From contig NZ_AP025503.1 of NCBI RefSeq assembly GCF_024347575.1, positions 2,108,001 through 2,172,000 on the forward strand: DNA of 64,000 nt, given 5' to 3'. Positions 39,865 to 49,125 of the stretch are shown in pieces. This DNA is from Vibrio pelagius (lineage in GTDB: Bacteria; Pseudomonadota; Gammaproteobacteria; Enterobacterales; Vibrionaceae). The notes below the pieces were generated by a model. That model saw only the letters and a list, made by a program, of their open reading frames with translations. It did not search any database and was not told the DNA's origin. The translations under genes were made by a program, and so were the position numbers. Positions within the stretch are counted from its first letter, which is position 1, and each line of letters opens with the position of its first letter.

Positions 39865-40803
39865 CTAGCCTCGGCCATGTGGCGAATCTAAATCTAGCGC
39901 GGGTCCTTTGGGAACAACTTGAGTAGGATTGATACCGGTGTGACTGTAATAGTAGTGACGCTTGATATGGTAAAAATCCGTCGTCTCTTTGATGCCTTCG
40001 ATCTGATACAACTCTTTTAGGTAACCCTGAATATTTTCGTAGTCCGCTATTCGCTGCTTATTACACTTGAAGTGACCCACATACACGGCATCAAATCGAA
40101 TCAAAGTCGTGAACAGACGCCAATCCGCTTCCGTAATGGTATCCCCAGCCAAATAACGACTTTTTGATAGGTGTGCATCCACTTTATCTAGTGCGCTAAA
40201 TAGCCCTTCATACGCTTCTTCATAAGCCTCTTGGGTCGTTGCAAAACCACAACGATAAACACCATTATTGATGTTAGGATAAATAAAATCGTTCCACTCA
40301 TCGATCGCATGGCGAAGCGCAGGTGAGTAGTAATCATCGTTATTGCCTGTTAAGTCATTAAACGCAGAGTTGAACATGCGAATGATCTCAGATGATTCGT
40401 TGCTAACGATGGTATTGGTTTTTTTATCCCACAAAACTGGCACTGTAACGCGACCAGTATAATCCGGCTTAGCTTGTGTGTAGATTTGATGCATTCGAGT
40501 ATGGCCAAACAATGGTTCAGGCAACCCCATTTGCCACCCTTCGCTCATCATGTCAGGGCACACAACGGTGACATCGATGTGTTCAGATAAGCCTTTAAGC
40601 TCACGGAAAATAAGCGTTCTATGTGCCCAAGGGCAAGCCAGTGAAACATACAGATGATAACGTCCACTTTCAGGTTGAAACGGCGCGTCTGTACGGTTCT
40701 CTACCCAGTGACGAAAACCTGCATCTTCACGAACGAACTTTCCATTGCTTGACTTAGTGTCATACCAGACATCGTGCCAAACACCTTCAACTAATTTGCC
40801 CAT
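39865..40803 (-). CDS. yqjG: Glutathionyl-hydroquinone reductase (Xi-class glutathione transferase)
   Basis: Removes glutathione from glutathionyl-hydroquinones. The 312-residue protein has an N-terminal thioredoxin-fold part with the Xi-class motif LACPWAHRTL (catalytic Cys57), the SNESSEIIRMFN glutathione loop, and a helical C-terminal part with LAGDTITEADWRLFTTLIRFD. I chose ATG 40803, with AGAGG upstream, over a TTG twelve codons further out. The name follows the E. coli homologue. Single gene. Confidence 0.93.
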   Translation of the reverse strand: MGKLVEGVWHDVWYDTKSSNGKFVREDAGFRHWVENRTDAPFQPESGRYHLYVSLACPWAHRTLIFRELKGLSEHIDVTVVCPDMMSEGWQMGLPEPLFGHTRMHQIYTQAKPDYTGRVTVPVLWDKKTNTIVSNESSEIIRMFNSAFNDLTGNNDDYYSPALRHAIDEWNDFIYPNINNGVYRCGFATTQEAYEEAYEGLFSALDKVDAHLSKSRYLAGDTITEADWRLFTTLIRFDAVYVGHFKCNKQRIADYENIQGYLKELYQIEGIKETTDFYHIKRHYYYSHTGINPTQVVPKGPALDLDSPHGRG

Positions 40804-41000
40804 ATCCAAACCTCTTTCATCCAAACTTTTATATACCAATCACAGTAAGTAAATGTTCAGAAATAGCGCAGAAAAAATGCTTGAGAACAAGGAAGAATTT
40901 TTCTGTTAGTGGTTATTCTACAATCAAAAATTCTAACGCCGTTATCGAGCACTTTAGCAAGCTAGAATGAGCAGTTATCTACTACGATTGGTATTAGTAT
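40804..41000. other. Intergenic stretch upstream of yqjG
   Basis: AT-rich, presumably with the yqjG promoter on the minus strand. Nothing else is recognisable. Confidence 0.5.
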
Positions 41001-41040
41001 AAAAAAAGCCAACGTCTTCAAAACTAGAAGAAGTTGGCTT
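41001..41040 (-). terminator. Second terminator downstream of oppF
   Basis: AAGCCAAC…CTTC pairs with GAAG…GTTGGCTT. On the minus strand the hairpin is followed by seven T. Confidence 0.8.
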
Positions 41041-41074
41041 AGTTGTTCGAATTATTTGAATAAGCGTGAGATAC

Positions 41075-41106
41075 AAAAAAGCGTGACCGATTGAGCGGCC
41101 ACGCTG
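41075..41106 (-). terminator. First terminator downstream of oppF
   Basis: AGCGTG/CACGCT with an inner CCG/CGG stem, then six T on the minus strand, 30 bases after the oppF stop. With the next hairpin it makes a tandem terminator for the opp operon. Confidence 0.85.
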
Positions 41107-41135
41107 AAGCCTGTCACAGGCTGAATTACGATTTG

Positions 41136-42128
41136 TTAAACCTGAACATGAAGACAAGATACCGCGTGAACGTCGTTACCTTGAATCTTAGGTTTTGTTT
41201 CTGCACACGCCTCTGTTGCTTGAGGGCAACGAGTACGGAACACACAACCAGATGGTGGGTTGATAGGCGATGGTAGATCACCTTCCAGCATCTGGATAGT
41301 TTTGCTGCGTTCAATTCGCGGATCTGGGATTGGAACCGCAGACATCAGAGCTTTGGTGTATGGGTGTTTAGGATCAGAAAACAGTGCATCTGATTCACCC
41401 AACTCAACCGCATTACCTAAGTACATTACCAATACTCGGTCAGAGATGTGCTTAACCACTGATAAGTCGTGCGCGATAAATACCAACGAAAGACCTAGCT
41501 CTTTTTGTAGCTCTTTCAGAAGGTTAACAACTTGCGCTTGAATAGATACGTCAAGTGCCGAAACCGGTTCGTCACAGATGATCATCTTAGGCTTCAAGAT
41601 AAGCGCACGCGCGATACCGATACGCTGACACTGACCGCCTGAGAACTCGTGTGGGTAACGGTTGATTACGTTTGGTAGTAGACCTACTTTCGCCATCATC
41701 TCTTTAACACGGTCTTTGACTTCCTGCTTAGAAAGCTCTGGGTAGAACGTCTCTAGCGGCTCAGCAATGATGTCACCAACCGACATACGCGGGTTAAGCG
41801 ATGCAAGTGGATCTTGGAAAATCATCTGAATCTCTTTACGAGTTTCGCGACGTTGAATCTCTTCCATTTTCGTTAGGTCTTGACCTAACCACATCACTTC
41901 ACCGTCCGTTGCTTCAACCAAACCTATGATTGCACGAGCAAATGTTGACTTACCACAACCTGACTCACCTACTACGCCCAGCGTCTCACCTTCGTAAAGG
42001 TGGATATCAACGCCATCAACCGCTTTCAGATTAGCAGGTTTAGCCCAAGGCCATGCAGATTTAGCAGCAATGCTAAAGTGAACCTTAAGATCTTTAATGT
42101 CTAACAGTAATTGCTTATCTACACTCAT
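41136..42128 (-). CDS. oppF: Oligopeptide ABC transporter ATPase OppF
   Basis: One of the two ATPases that power oligopeptide import. The protein is 330 residues from ATG 42128, which overlaps the oppD stop as ATGA. The longer frame would add six residues from inside oppD and is rejected. It has Walker A GESGCGKS, signature SGGQCQRIGIARAL, Walker B MIICDEPVSALD, and the C-terminal peptide-transporter extension with conserved cysteines (GCVFRTRCPQATEAC) that can hold an Fe-S cluster. Confidence 0.96.
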   Translation of the reverse strand: MSVDKQLLLDIKDLKVHFSIAAKSAWPWAKPANLKAVDGVDIHLYEGETLGVVGESGCGKSTFARAIIGLVEATDGEVMWLGQDLTKMEEIQRRETRKEIQMIFQDPLASLNPRMSVGDIIAEPLETFYPELSKQEVKDRVKEMMAKVGLLPNVINRYPHEFSGGQCQRIGIARALILKPKMIICDEPVSALDVSIQAQVVNLLKELQKELGLSLVFIAHDLSVVKHISDRVLVMYLGNAVELGESDALFSDPKHPYTKALMSAVPIPDPRIERSKTIQMLEGDLPSPINPPSGCVFRTRCPQATEACAETKPKIQGNDVHAVSCLHVQV

Positions 42129-43099
42129 TTTTTCCAAGCCTCCCAATCAGAAAAACAGGCACGTTGACGGTCATTTCCAAATGGCGTCAAAATCGGCGCT
42201 TCTTGCTTACAACGGTCCATCACACGGTGACAGCGGTCTTGGTAAGGACAGCCTGGTGGTAGACGAAGTAAGTTTGGCGGGTTGCCTGGGATGGTAGGAA
42301 GAATCTCACCTTCAGTATCAAGACGAGGGATCGCTTTCAACAGACCTTCCGCGTATGGGTGGCTTGGGTTGTAGAAGATTTCATCTACTGTGCCGTATTC
42401 CATTGTACGACCTGCGTACATAACAAGTACTTTGTCACAAGAACCCGCAACAACACCCAAGTCGTGGGTAATCATGATGATTGCCGTGTTGAACTCATCC
42501 TTCAGCTCGTTCAGCAGCTCCATGATTTGTGCTTGAATGGTTACGTCTAATGCTGTTGTCGGTTCATCGGCGATCAGCAGCTTAGGACGACAAAGTAGCG
42601 CCATTGCGATCATTACACGCTGACGCATACCGCCAGAAAACTCGTGCGGATACATGGTGATACGCTTACGCGCTTCTGGAATTTTAACAGCTTCAAGCAT
42701 TCGTACAGATTCTTCAAACGCTTCTGCTTTGCCCATGCCTTTATGCAGCATCAGCACTTCCATCAACTGATCGCTCACCTTCATATAAGGGTTAAGCGAC
42801 GTCATTGGATCTTGGAAGATCATCGCGATCTGTTCAGCTCGAACCTTATTTAGCTCTTTTTCTGGAAGGTTAAGAATCTCTTTACCTTCGAATTTTGCAC
42901 TACCAGAGATGATGCCGTTTTTTGCCAGCAACCCCATGATAGAGAATACAGTCTGTGATTTACCTGAACCTGACTCACCCACAATACCCAGCGTTTCGCC
43001 TTGGTTAAGTGAGAAGTTCAAGTCATTTACTGCGGTTACGATACCATCTTGAGTGGTAAATTCGACGCGCAGGTCTTTGACATCTAATAAGCTCATCAT
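42125..43099 (-). CDS. oppD: Oligopeptide ABC transporter ATPase OppD
   Basis: Partner ATPase of OppF. The 324-residue protein has Walker A GESGSGKS, signature FSGGMRQRVMIAMAL, Walker B LLIADEPTTALD and the C-terminal LPPGCPYQDRCHRVMDRC cysteine motif. Two adjacent ATGs (43099 and 43096) make the exact start uncertain by one residue. It is followed by oppF with a 4-base overlap and preceded by oppC after 48 bases. Confidence 0.96.
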   Translation of the reverse strand: MMSLLDVKDLRVEFTTQDGIVTAVNDLNFSLNQGETLGIVGESGSGKSQTVFSIMGLLAKNGIISGSAKFEGKEILNLPEKELNKVRAEQIAMIFQDPMTSLNPYMKVSDQLMEVLMLHKGMGKAEAFEESVRMLEAVKIPEARKRITMYPHEFSGGMRQRVMIAMALLCRPKLLIADEPTTALDVTIQAQIMELLNELKDEFNTAIIMITHDLGVVAGSCDKVLVMYAGRTMEYGTVDEIFYNPSHPYAEGLLKAIPRLDTEGEILPTIPGNPPNLLRLPPGCPYQDRCHRVMDRCKQEAPILTPFGNDRQRACFSDWEAWKK

Positions 43100-43147
43100 T
43101 GCTTCCTTAATCTTTTATAGCTTTTATATTTTTATTTGCTATTTAGT

Positions 43148-44056
43148 TTATCTGTCTTTTGGATCAAGCGCGTCGCGCAGGCCGTCACCTACATAGTTAA
43201 AGCAGAACAGCGTGACTACCATGAATGCTGCAGGGAATGCCAGTTGCCAGATAGCAACTTCCATCGTCTGCGAACCTTCTTGAAGTAGTGCGCCCCAGCT
43301 TGTCATAGGCTCTTGAACACCAAGACCAAGGAAAGATAGGGATGATTCCGTCAGGATCATGCTTGGGATAAGTAGAGTTGAGTAAACCGCTACGATACCC
43401 AGTACGTTTGGAACAATGTGACGTGTAATGATCTTCCATTTGCTTACACCACATACGTGTGCAGCTTCAATGAACTCTTTACTGCGTAGGCTCAACGTTT
43501 GACCACGTACAATACGCGCCATATCTAGCCAAGCAATAGCACCGATTGCAACGAAGATAAGTACAATATTACGACCAAAGAAGGTTACTAGTACGATAAC
43601 TAGGAACATGAATGGAACCGCGTACAAGATCTCAAGGATACGCATCATCACTCGGTCAGTACGACCGCCAATGAAGCCTGAAGCAGCACCGTAAAGCGTA
43701 CCAATCAATACCGCTACGAAGGCACCCATCACACCAACCATCAACGAGATACGTCCGCCAATGAGAGTACGTACGTAAAGGTCACGACCTAAGCTATCGG
43801 TACCAAACCAGTGATCAGCATTAGGACCAACATGCATTGCGTACCAGTCAGTATCGTCATAAGTGTATTGAGCCAGCATTGGTAGGAAGATAACCGCCAA
43901 TACCATCAGTGTTAGGATAAACAGGCTCACCATCGCAGCTTTGTTACGCATAAAACGAATACGCGCATCTTGCCACAAACTACGACCTTCAATTTCTAAG
44001 TTCTCAGAGAACTTTTCGATCGCTTCTAAATTTTCTTTTTTCTTCAACATAACCAT
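43148..44056 (-). CDS. oppC: Oligopeptide ABC transporter permease OppC
   Basis: Inner-membrane channel subunit, 302 residues. It has a cytoplasmic charged N-terminus, a first membrane helix (about 38-60), the OppC N-terminal domain, and five more helices. The permease EAA loop lies near EFIEAAHVCGVSKWKIITRHIVPN, and the end GDGLRDALDPKDR is typical. The ATG at 44056 or the one two codons later may be used. It lies 9 bases after oppB. Confidence 0.95.
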   Translation of the reverse strand: MVMLKKKENLEAIEKFSENLEIEGRSLWQDARIRFMRNKAAMVSLFILTLMVLAVIFLPMLAQYTYDDTDWYAMHVGPNADHWFGTDSLGRDLYVRTLIGGRISLMVGVMGAFVAVLIGTLYGAASGFIGGRTDRVMMRILEILYAVPFMFLVIVLVTFFGRNIVLIFVAIGAIAWLDMARIVRGQTLSLRSKEFIEAAHVCGVSKWKIITRHIVPNVLGIVAVYSTLLIPSMILTESSLSFLGLGVQEPMTSWGALLQEGSQTMEVAIWQLAFPAAFMVVTLFCFNYVGDGLRDALDPKDR

Positions 44057-44065
44057 GCGTCCCTG

Positions 44066-44986
44066 TTAGTAGCGAATTTTCGGGTCAATAACCGCTAGCA
44101 AAATATCAACAATTGCGTTGAATAAGATGAATAGAAAACCAATCAAGATGGTTACACCCATTACTAACGAGTAGTCACGGTTAAACGCAGCGTTCACGAA
44201 CAGCTTACCGATACCTGGTAGGCCGAAGATGGTTTCAACAACCACCGAACCTGTGATGATACCTACGAATGCCGGGCCCATGTACGAAACAACAGGCAGC
44301 ATCGCTGGCTTAAGCGCATGTTTAAGAATGATGTAACGGTAACTTAGACCCTTAGCACGAGCTGTACGGATAAAGTTACTGTTAAGAGTTTCAATCATGC
44401 TACCACGAGTAATACGAGCGAACGTTGCAACGTATAGAAGCGACATTGCGATTACAGGCAGAACGAGGTAAATAAAGGTACCACCATGCCAGCCACCTGC
44501 TGGGAAGATGTTCCAGTGAAGCGAGAATAGGTAAATCAGAGCGGGTGCCAATACAAAGGATGGCATTACAACCCCGAGCATGGCGGTCGACATTATGGTG
44601 TAGTCGATCCAGGTATTATGCTTCAAGGCGGCAATGGTTCCGACCGATACCCCCATAATCAACGTAAAGATGAAGGCAATAAAGCCAACTTTAGCCGACA
44701 CAGGTAGTGCTACTGCGATCAGCTCATTTACTGTGTAATCTTGGTACTTAAACGAAGGACCGAAGTCGCCTTGCAGAATGTTCGTTAAGTAGGTTGTGTA
44801 TTGCTCAAATACTGGTTTATCTAAACCGTATTTAGCTTCGATATTCGCCATAACTTCTGGCGGTAATGGTCGCTCGCTTGAAAACGGGTTACCCGGTGCG
44901 AAACGCATAAGAAAGAAAGATATAGTGATCAACACCAACATGGTTGGGATCGCTTCAAATATCCTTTTCATAATGAATTTAAGCAT
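44066..44986 (-). CDS. oppB: Oligopeptide ABC transporter permease OppB
   Basis: Second channel subunit, 306 residues. It has an N-terminal helix (about 10-28), the motif FAPGNPFSSERPLPPEV after it, four to five more helices and an EAA-type loop (IRTARAKGLSYRYIILKHALKP). The gene is preceded by a strong intercistronic hairpin that separates it from oppA, so it is probably expressed below oppA. The operon order oppABCDF is complete. Confidence 0.95.
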   Translation of the reverse strand: MLKFIMKRIFEAIPTMLVLITISFFLMRFAPGNPFSSERPLPPEVMANIEAKYGLDKPVFEQYTTYLTNILQGDFGPSFKYQDYTVNELIAVALPVSAKVGFIAFIFTLIMGVSVGTIAALKHNTWIDYTIMSTAMLGVVMPSFVLAPALIYLFSLHWNIFPAGGWHGGTFIYLVLPVIAMSLLYVATFARITRGSMIETLNSNFIRTARAKGLSYRYIILKHALKPAMLPVVSYMGPAFVGIITGSVVVETIFGLPGIGKLFVNAAFNRDYSLVMGVTILIGFLFILFNAIVDILLAVIDPKIRY

Positions 44987-45025
44987 AAACTCACTCTTTC
45001 AGTCTGTGACAATTAAAATTAGAGC

Positions 45026-45058
45026 GACGCTACATGCGCGCCCTGCGCATGTAGTGTC
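45026..45058 (-). terminator. Strong intercistronic hairpin between oppA and oppB
   Basis: GACGCTACATGCGC (45026-45039) pairs with GCGCATGTAGTGTC (45045-45058), a 14-bp stem with one G:T pair and a 5-base loop. No T run follows directly, so it is better read as an mRNA-end stabiliser or partial terminator that favours oppA. Confidence 0.7.
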
Positions 45059-45104
45059 TATATCGTTATATTTTTATATTAACTTTCTAGAATCGAAGCG
45101 CAGA

Positions 45105-46736
45105 TTACTGAGCTTTGATGTAGAGGTCTTTCGAGAAGATCTTGTCTTCCGCGTTGTTCAGTGGGAAGCCACCAACGTGCGGGTTAAGCAGACGTGATTT
45201 CACGTATTGATAGATAGGAGCGATTGGCATATCTTTTGCCATTAACGCCTCAGCTTCTAGGTAAAGAGCTTCACGCTCTTTTTCTGAAGTTGAGTTAAGT
45301 GCTTTGTCGATGATTTGGTCGTAAGCTTTGCTATCGTAGTGAACACCACCGGTAGTGTTGTTACTCTTCATCAGTGTTAGGAACGAAGACGCTTCGTTAT
45401 AGTCACCACACCAACCTGCACGTGCTACTTCAAAATCACCAGAATCTTTAGAAGATAGGTAAGTTTTCCACTCTTGGTTTTCAAGCGTTACAGAAAGACC
45501 TAGTGTTTTCTTCCACATAGAGCCTAGTGCTACAGCAATCTTCTTGTGGTTTTCAGAAGTGTTGTAAAGAAGGTTGAAGTTCAGTGGATTGTCTTTACCG
45601 TAACCCGCTTCTTCAAGAAGACGCGCCGCTTCTGCGTTACGCTCTTTTTGAGTCATCTTACCGTAAGCAGGAAGCTCAGGATTGAAGCCAGCAGTGATTT
45701 CAGGCGTTAGGAAGTATGCAGGTTTTTGACCTTGCGCTAGGATAGCGCCTGTTACGATATCACGGTCAATTGCATAAGAGATTGCCTTACGAACACGAAC
45801 ATCATCAAATGGTGCTTTCTTGGTGTTGAAGATGTAGTAGTAAGTACATAGGTTACCCGCTACAGATACATCTTCCGCGTGCTCTTTCTTAAGACGCTTG
45901 AAGTGCTCAGTTGGTAGTTCGTTTGTGAAGTCAATTTCACCAGATAGGAAACGGTTCATTTCCGCTACTTGGTTTTCGATTGGTAGGAACGTTACTTTGT
46001 TCAGAACCGTTTTATCGTTGTCCCAGTATTGTTCGTTACGCTTAAGCACTAGGCGCTCGTTAACAATCCATTTATCAACAGAGAACGCGCCATTACCAAC
46101 AAAGTGCTCTGGCTTAGTCCACTGGTCACCGTACTTTTCAACCGTAGCCTGGTGAACTGGTTTCATTGTTGTGTGGCCCATCATCATTACGAAGTATGGC
46201 ACTGCTGTTTCCAACTCAACAACAAGCGTGTTTGCGTCTACCGCTTTAACACCTAGCTCACTCTTATCCTTTTTACCCGCGACGATATCCTTTGCATTCG
46301 CCATCTTGGTGTATTCCATGTACCAAGCGTATGGAGAAGCCGTTGCAGGATCAACTGCACGTTGCCAGCTGTATACGAAATCTTGAGCTGTTACCGGATC
46401 GCCGTTAGACCATTTTGCATCTTTACGTAGGTGGAAAGTGAAAGTTTTGTTGTCTGTTGTTTCCCAGCTTTCTGCAACACCAGGGATAGTATTACCGTCG
46501 CCGTCTTGGTTCACTAGACCTTCTAGAAGATCACGAATTACGTGAGACTCTGGTACACCTTGAGATTTGTGTGGGTCAATAGTTGCAACTTCAGTACCGT
46601 TACCACGAACAAGTTCCTGAACCTTTGCCAATTTTGTACCCGCTGGAACGTCCGCAGCGATTGATGTAGTAGAAGTGGCAGCCACTGCCAAACCAGCACC
46701 TAGAAGAAGGGCCTGAGTGATTTTATTCTTGTACAT
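45105..46736 (-). CDS. oppA: Periplasmic oligopeptide-binding protein OppA
   Basis: Captures peptides in the periplasm for OppBCDF. The 543-residue protein has a signal peptide (basic MYKNK, hydrophobic LLLGAGLAVAATS, cleavage likely after SIAA near residue 28). The SBP family 5 body includes DPHKSQGVPESHVIRDLLEGL and WSNGDPVTAQDFVYSWQRA. Length is normal. It is first in the operon, with a ~550-base AT-rich upstream region and a leader hairpin. Confidence 0.97.
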   Translation of the reverse strand: MYKNKITQALLLGAGLAVAATSTTSIAADVPAGTKLAKVQELVRGNGTEVATIDPHKSQGVPESHVIRDLLEGLVNQDGDGNTIPGVAESWETTDNKTFTFHLRKDAKWSNGDPVTAQDFVYSWQRAVDPATASPYAWYMEYTKMANAKDIVAGKKDKSELGVKAVDANTLVVELETAVPYFVMMMGHTTMKPVHQATVEKYGDQWTKPEHFVGNGAFSVDKWIVNERLVLKRNEQYWDNDKTVLNKVTFLPIENQVAEMNRFLSGEIDFTNELPTEHFKRLKKEHAEDVSVAGNLCTYYYIFNTKKAPFDDVRVRKAISYAIDRDIVTGAILAQGQKPAYFLTPEITAGFNPELPAYGKMTQKERNAEAARLLEEAGYGKDNPLNFNLLYNTSENHKKIAVALGSMWKKTLGLSVTLENQEWKTYLSSKDSGDFEVARAGWCGDYNEASSFLTLMKSNNTTGGVHYDSKAYDQIIDKALNSTSEKEREALYLEAEALMAKDMPIAPIYQYVKSRLLNPHVGGFPLNNAEDKIFSKDLYIKAQ

Positions 46737-46803
46737 TTAATAAACTCCAAGTTTTATGTATTGCATCCATGACTTCTTTGCTTGGTTCACTGAACGGCAG
46801 TGA

Positions 46804-46845
46804 TTTAGATTTATTTAGCTCAATTTTTGAGCATAAAAATCTAAA
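46804..46845 (-). promoter_or_regulatory. Leader hairpin upstream of oppA
   Basis: TTTAGATTT (46804-46812) pairs with AAATCTAAA (46837-46845), and GCTCA with TGAGC inside it, a two-tier stem 68 bases before the oppA ATG. It may be a control structure in the oppA mRNA leader or an operator. Confidence 0.45.
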
Positions 46846-47284
46846 ACCTTACAAAGATTGCGGCACACACTATCAATCATTGAATTAATTTGCCATAAAG
46901 AACTGGCAAAAAATCGGATAATTCTCCGAAATACTCTATGATTCAGCGATAAACTCTAATAAAAACGTAATTTCTAGCTATTTAAATACGATGTATTATT
47001 AAAATTTAGCCGTAAATGTTGATATATCTGTTTTGATACTTATTTTTAGCATCTTATGCTAGAACAACCCTGACAAATTAACATTATTGCCACATGAAAG
47101 CTAATCCGGCATCACATATCCCCTAATTTGCTTACGTTAATTGTGAGGATTATCACTCTATAAAAAGCAGAACAAATAGCTGTTTAGTGAAATATATTGG
47201 TGTAACAAATTGTTTTAGTCGCTTTATATGCGTATTTATTCACACAAACCCTGTTCACTTTTTTGGTTAATTATTCTTCGGTCG
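46846..47284. other. Gene-free AT-rich region upstream of oppA
   Basis: About 440 very AT-rich bases between oppA and the moaE terminator. It must carry the opp promoter, whose position I cannot fix. No gene, no tRNA and no clear repeat is seen. Confidence 0.5.
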
Positions 47285-47312
47285 AAAAAAAACCGACTCA
47301 AAGAGTCGGTTT
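47285..47312 (-). terminator. Terminator of the moa operon
   Basis: AAACCGACTC (47290-47299) pairs with GAGTCGGTTT (47303-47312). On the minus strand T continues to 47285. It lies 20 bases after the moaE stop. Confidence 0.9.
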
Positions 47313-47332
47313 TAGAATATCAAAATAGGTGT

Positions 47333-47788
47333 TTACTTCTGCCAACGTTCGGCGGCTTTCGCGTCTGAATCACGAGATTCTACCCAACGGGTTGCTTCAG
47401 TTGTGCGCTCTTTTTTCCAGAACGGTGCTTTTGTTTTCAGGTAGTCCATCACAAACTCGCACGCTTCAAACGCCGCACCTCGGTGAGCACTAGACACACC
47501 GACGTAAACAATCTGGTCGCCAATATCAAGGTCACCCACTCGATGGATAACACGCATCTTTTGAATTGGCCAACGCGCTTCAGCTTGATCACAAATCTCG
47601 CTTAGCGACTTTTCCGTCATTCCTGGGTAGTGCTCCAGAGATAAGCCAATAACGTTATCCCCTAAATTCATGTCGCGCACCTTACCCACGAAAGTAACCA
47701 CTGCGCCTGCTGAAGTACCTTGAGCCAAAAAGTTGTATTCATCTGCAACTGAAAAGTCTTCAGCTGTCACCAATACTCTTGAGTCCAT
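47333..47788 (-). CDS. moaE: Molybdopterin synthase catalytic subunit
   Basis: Large subunit of molybdopterin synthase; with MoaD it puts two sulfurs onto precursor Z (cPMP). The 151-residue protein has the family motifs FVGKVRDMN, LEHYPGMTE, HRVGDLDIGD and VGVSSAHRGAAFEAC, with the conserved lysine in KTKAPFWKKE. It is last in moaABCDE, 2 bases after moaD. Confidence 0.97.
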   Translation of the reverse strand: MDSRVLVTAEDFSVADEYNFLAQGTSAGAVVTFVGKVRDMNLGDNVIGLSLEHYPGMTEKSLSEICDQAEARWPIQKMRVIHRVGDLDIGDQIVYVGVSSAHRGAAFEACEFVMDYLKTKAPFWKKERTTEATRWVESRDSDAKAAERWQK

Positions 47789-47790
47789 CT

Positions 47791-48036
47791 CTAGCCTCCA
47801 GTCACTGGCGGGAAGAATGCTACTTCATCCCCCTCTTTCACTTCAGTGCTCAATGGAACAATCGACTGGTTTAGAGCTGCCAAAAGCTTGCCCTCTTCCA
47901 AAGCGATGTCCCATTTACCTTCTTGCTGAGCAAGGTGGCTGCGAATCGCTTCGATAGTGTTAAAGCTTGCATCGACTTCTACGCTATCTACACCAACCAA
48001 TTCACGTGTTTGTGCAAAAAAGAGAACTGTAATCAT
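47791..48036 (-). CDS. moaD: Molybdopterin synthase sulfur carrier subunit
   Basis: Ubiquitin-fold sulfur carrier, 81 residues. The C-terminus ends in FFPPVTGG; the final Gly-Gly becomes the thiocarboxylate that donates sulfur. It overlaps the moaC stop by 4 bases (ATGA) and is followed by moaE after 2 bases, so the subunits are made together. Confidence 0.97.
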   Translation of the reverse strand: MITVLFFAQTRELVGVDSVEVDASFNTIEAIRSHLAQQEGKWDIALEEGKLLAALNQSIVPLSTEVKEGDEVAFFPPVTGG

Positions 48037-48512
48037 GATTCCGCCTTAAAGTGACCTGATTTGCCACCCGTTTTTTCTAGCAAGCGTACCTGATCAATCA
48101 CCATATCTTTCTGTACAGCTTTGCACATATCGTAAATGGTTAGAGCTGCGACAGAGGCAGCTGTTAGAGCTTCCATTTCAACACCGGTTTTACCCGCCAG
48201 TTTACAAACTGACTCGATACGTACCTTGTTTTCTTCAACAATAGGTTCCAGTTGAACTTCAACCTTTGACAGCAGCAACGGATGACAAAGTGGAATCAAG
48301 TCCCAAGTTTTCTTTGCGGCTTGGATACCTGCAATACGTGCAGTCGCGAACACATCACCTTTATGATGGCTACCCGACATGATCAGCTCAAGCGTCTCTG
48401 GCGCCATATGAACAAAAGCTTCTGCACGTGCTTCTCGCACGGTTTCTGCTTTTGCCGATACATCAACCATGTTCGCTTCGCCAGATGCGTTAATGTGTGT
48501 AAATTGGCTCAT
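48033..48512 (-). CDS. moaC: Cyclic pyranopterin monophosphate synthase
   Basis: Acts after MoaA to form cyclic pyranopterin monophosphate (precursor Z). The 159-residue protein has [26 protein letters not shown] and the catalytic segment [24 protein letters not shown] with KDM following. It overlaps moaD by 4 bases and follows moaB after 11 bases. Confidence 0.97.
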   Translation of the reverse strand: MSQFTHINASGEANMVDVSAKAETVREARAEAFVHMAPETLELIMSGSHHKGDVFATARIAGIQAAKKTWDLIPLCHPLLLSKVEVQLEPIVEENKVRIESVCKLAGKTGVEMEALTAASVAALTIYDMCKAVQKDMVIDQVRLLEKTGGKSGHFKAES

Positions 48513-48523
48513 GAATACCTACC

Positions 48524-49036
48524 TTAAACAGAAAGGTGTGGCATGAAATTACATGGGCGGTGACTAGCATCAAGTTGTTGTTTGATGATCTTTGTCCAAC
48601 CCGTGCGACATGCACCGGTTGAGCCAGGCATTGCAAAAATAACGGTGTGGTTAGCAAAACCCGCGATCGCACGTGATTGAATGGTCGATGTTCCGATCTC
48701 TTCGTATGACACCTGACGGAATAGCTCGCCAAAGCCTTCAACTTCTTTATCGAAAAGCGGTTTCAGTGCTTCTGGAGTACTATCTCGAGAAGTAAAACCA
48801 GTACCGCCAGTGATCATAATGGCTTGTACCGTTTCGTCTGCAATCCACTTAGATACGATTGCACGGATCTTGTACATGTCATCAATTACGATCTGCTTGT
48901 CGACAACGTTATGACCTGCTTCTTGAGCATTTTCAGCCAAGTAACGACCTGACGTGTCGTTCTCTTCTGTACGAGTATCTGAAACGGTTAGGACTGCAAT
49001 ATTTGCAGGTTGGAATTTACTCTCTGCGTGACCCAT
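48524..49036 (-). CDS. moaB: Molybdenum cofactor biosynthesis protein B
   Basis: MogA/MoaB-fold protein, 170 residues, related to molybdopterin adenylyltransferase. It has the family motifs VLTVSDTR, TGGTGFTSRDSTPEAL and FAMPGSTGACRTGW. In E. coli MoaB is not essential for cofactor synthesis, so its real contribution is uncertain. It lies in the moa operon, 89 bases after moaA. Confidence 0.95.
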   Translation of the reverse strand: MGHAESKFQPANIAVLTVSDTRTEENDTSGRYLAENAQEAGHNVVDKQIVIDDMYKIRAIVSKWIADETVQAIMITGGTGFTSRDSTPEALKPLFDKEVEGFGELFRQVSYEEIGTSTIQSRAIAGFANHTVIFAMPGSTGACRTGWTKIIKQQLDASHRPCNFMPHLSV

Positions 49037-49125
49037 TTGTTCACCTATTCTATCTATTTCAATGATTATACTGACTCACCCAGCTTATCTAAGCTAGGTG
49101 ATTAAATGTTTGTTGATTTGGGAGC

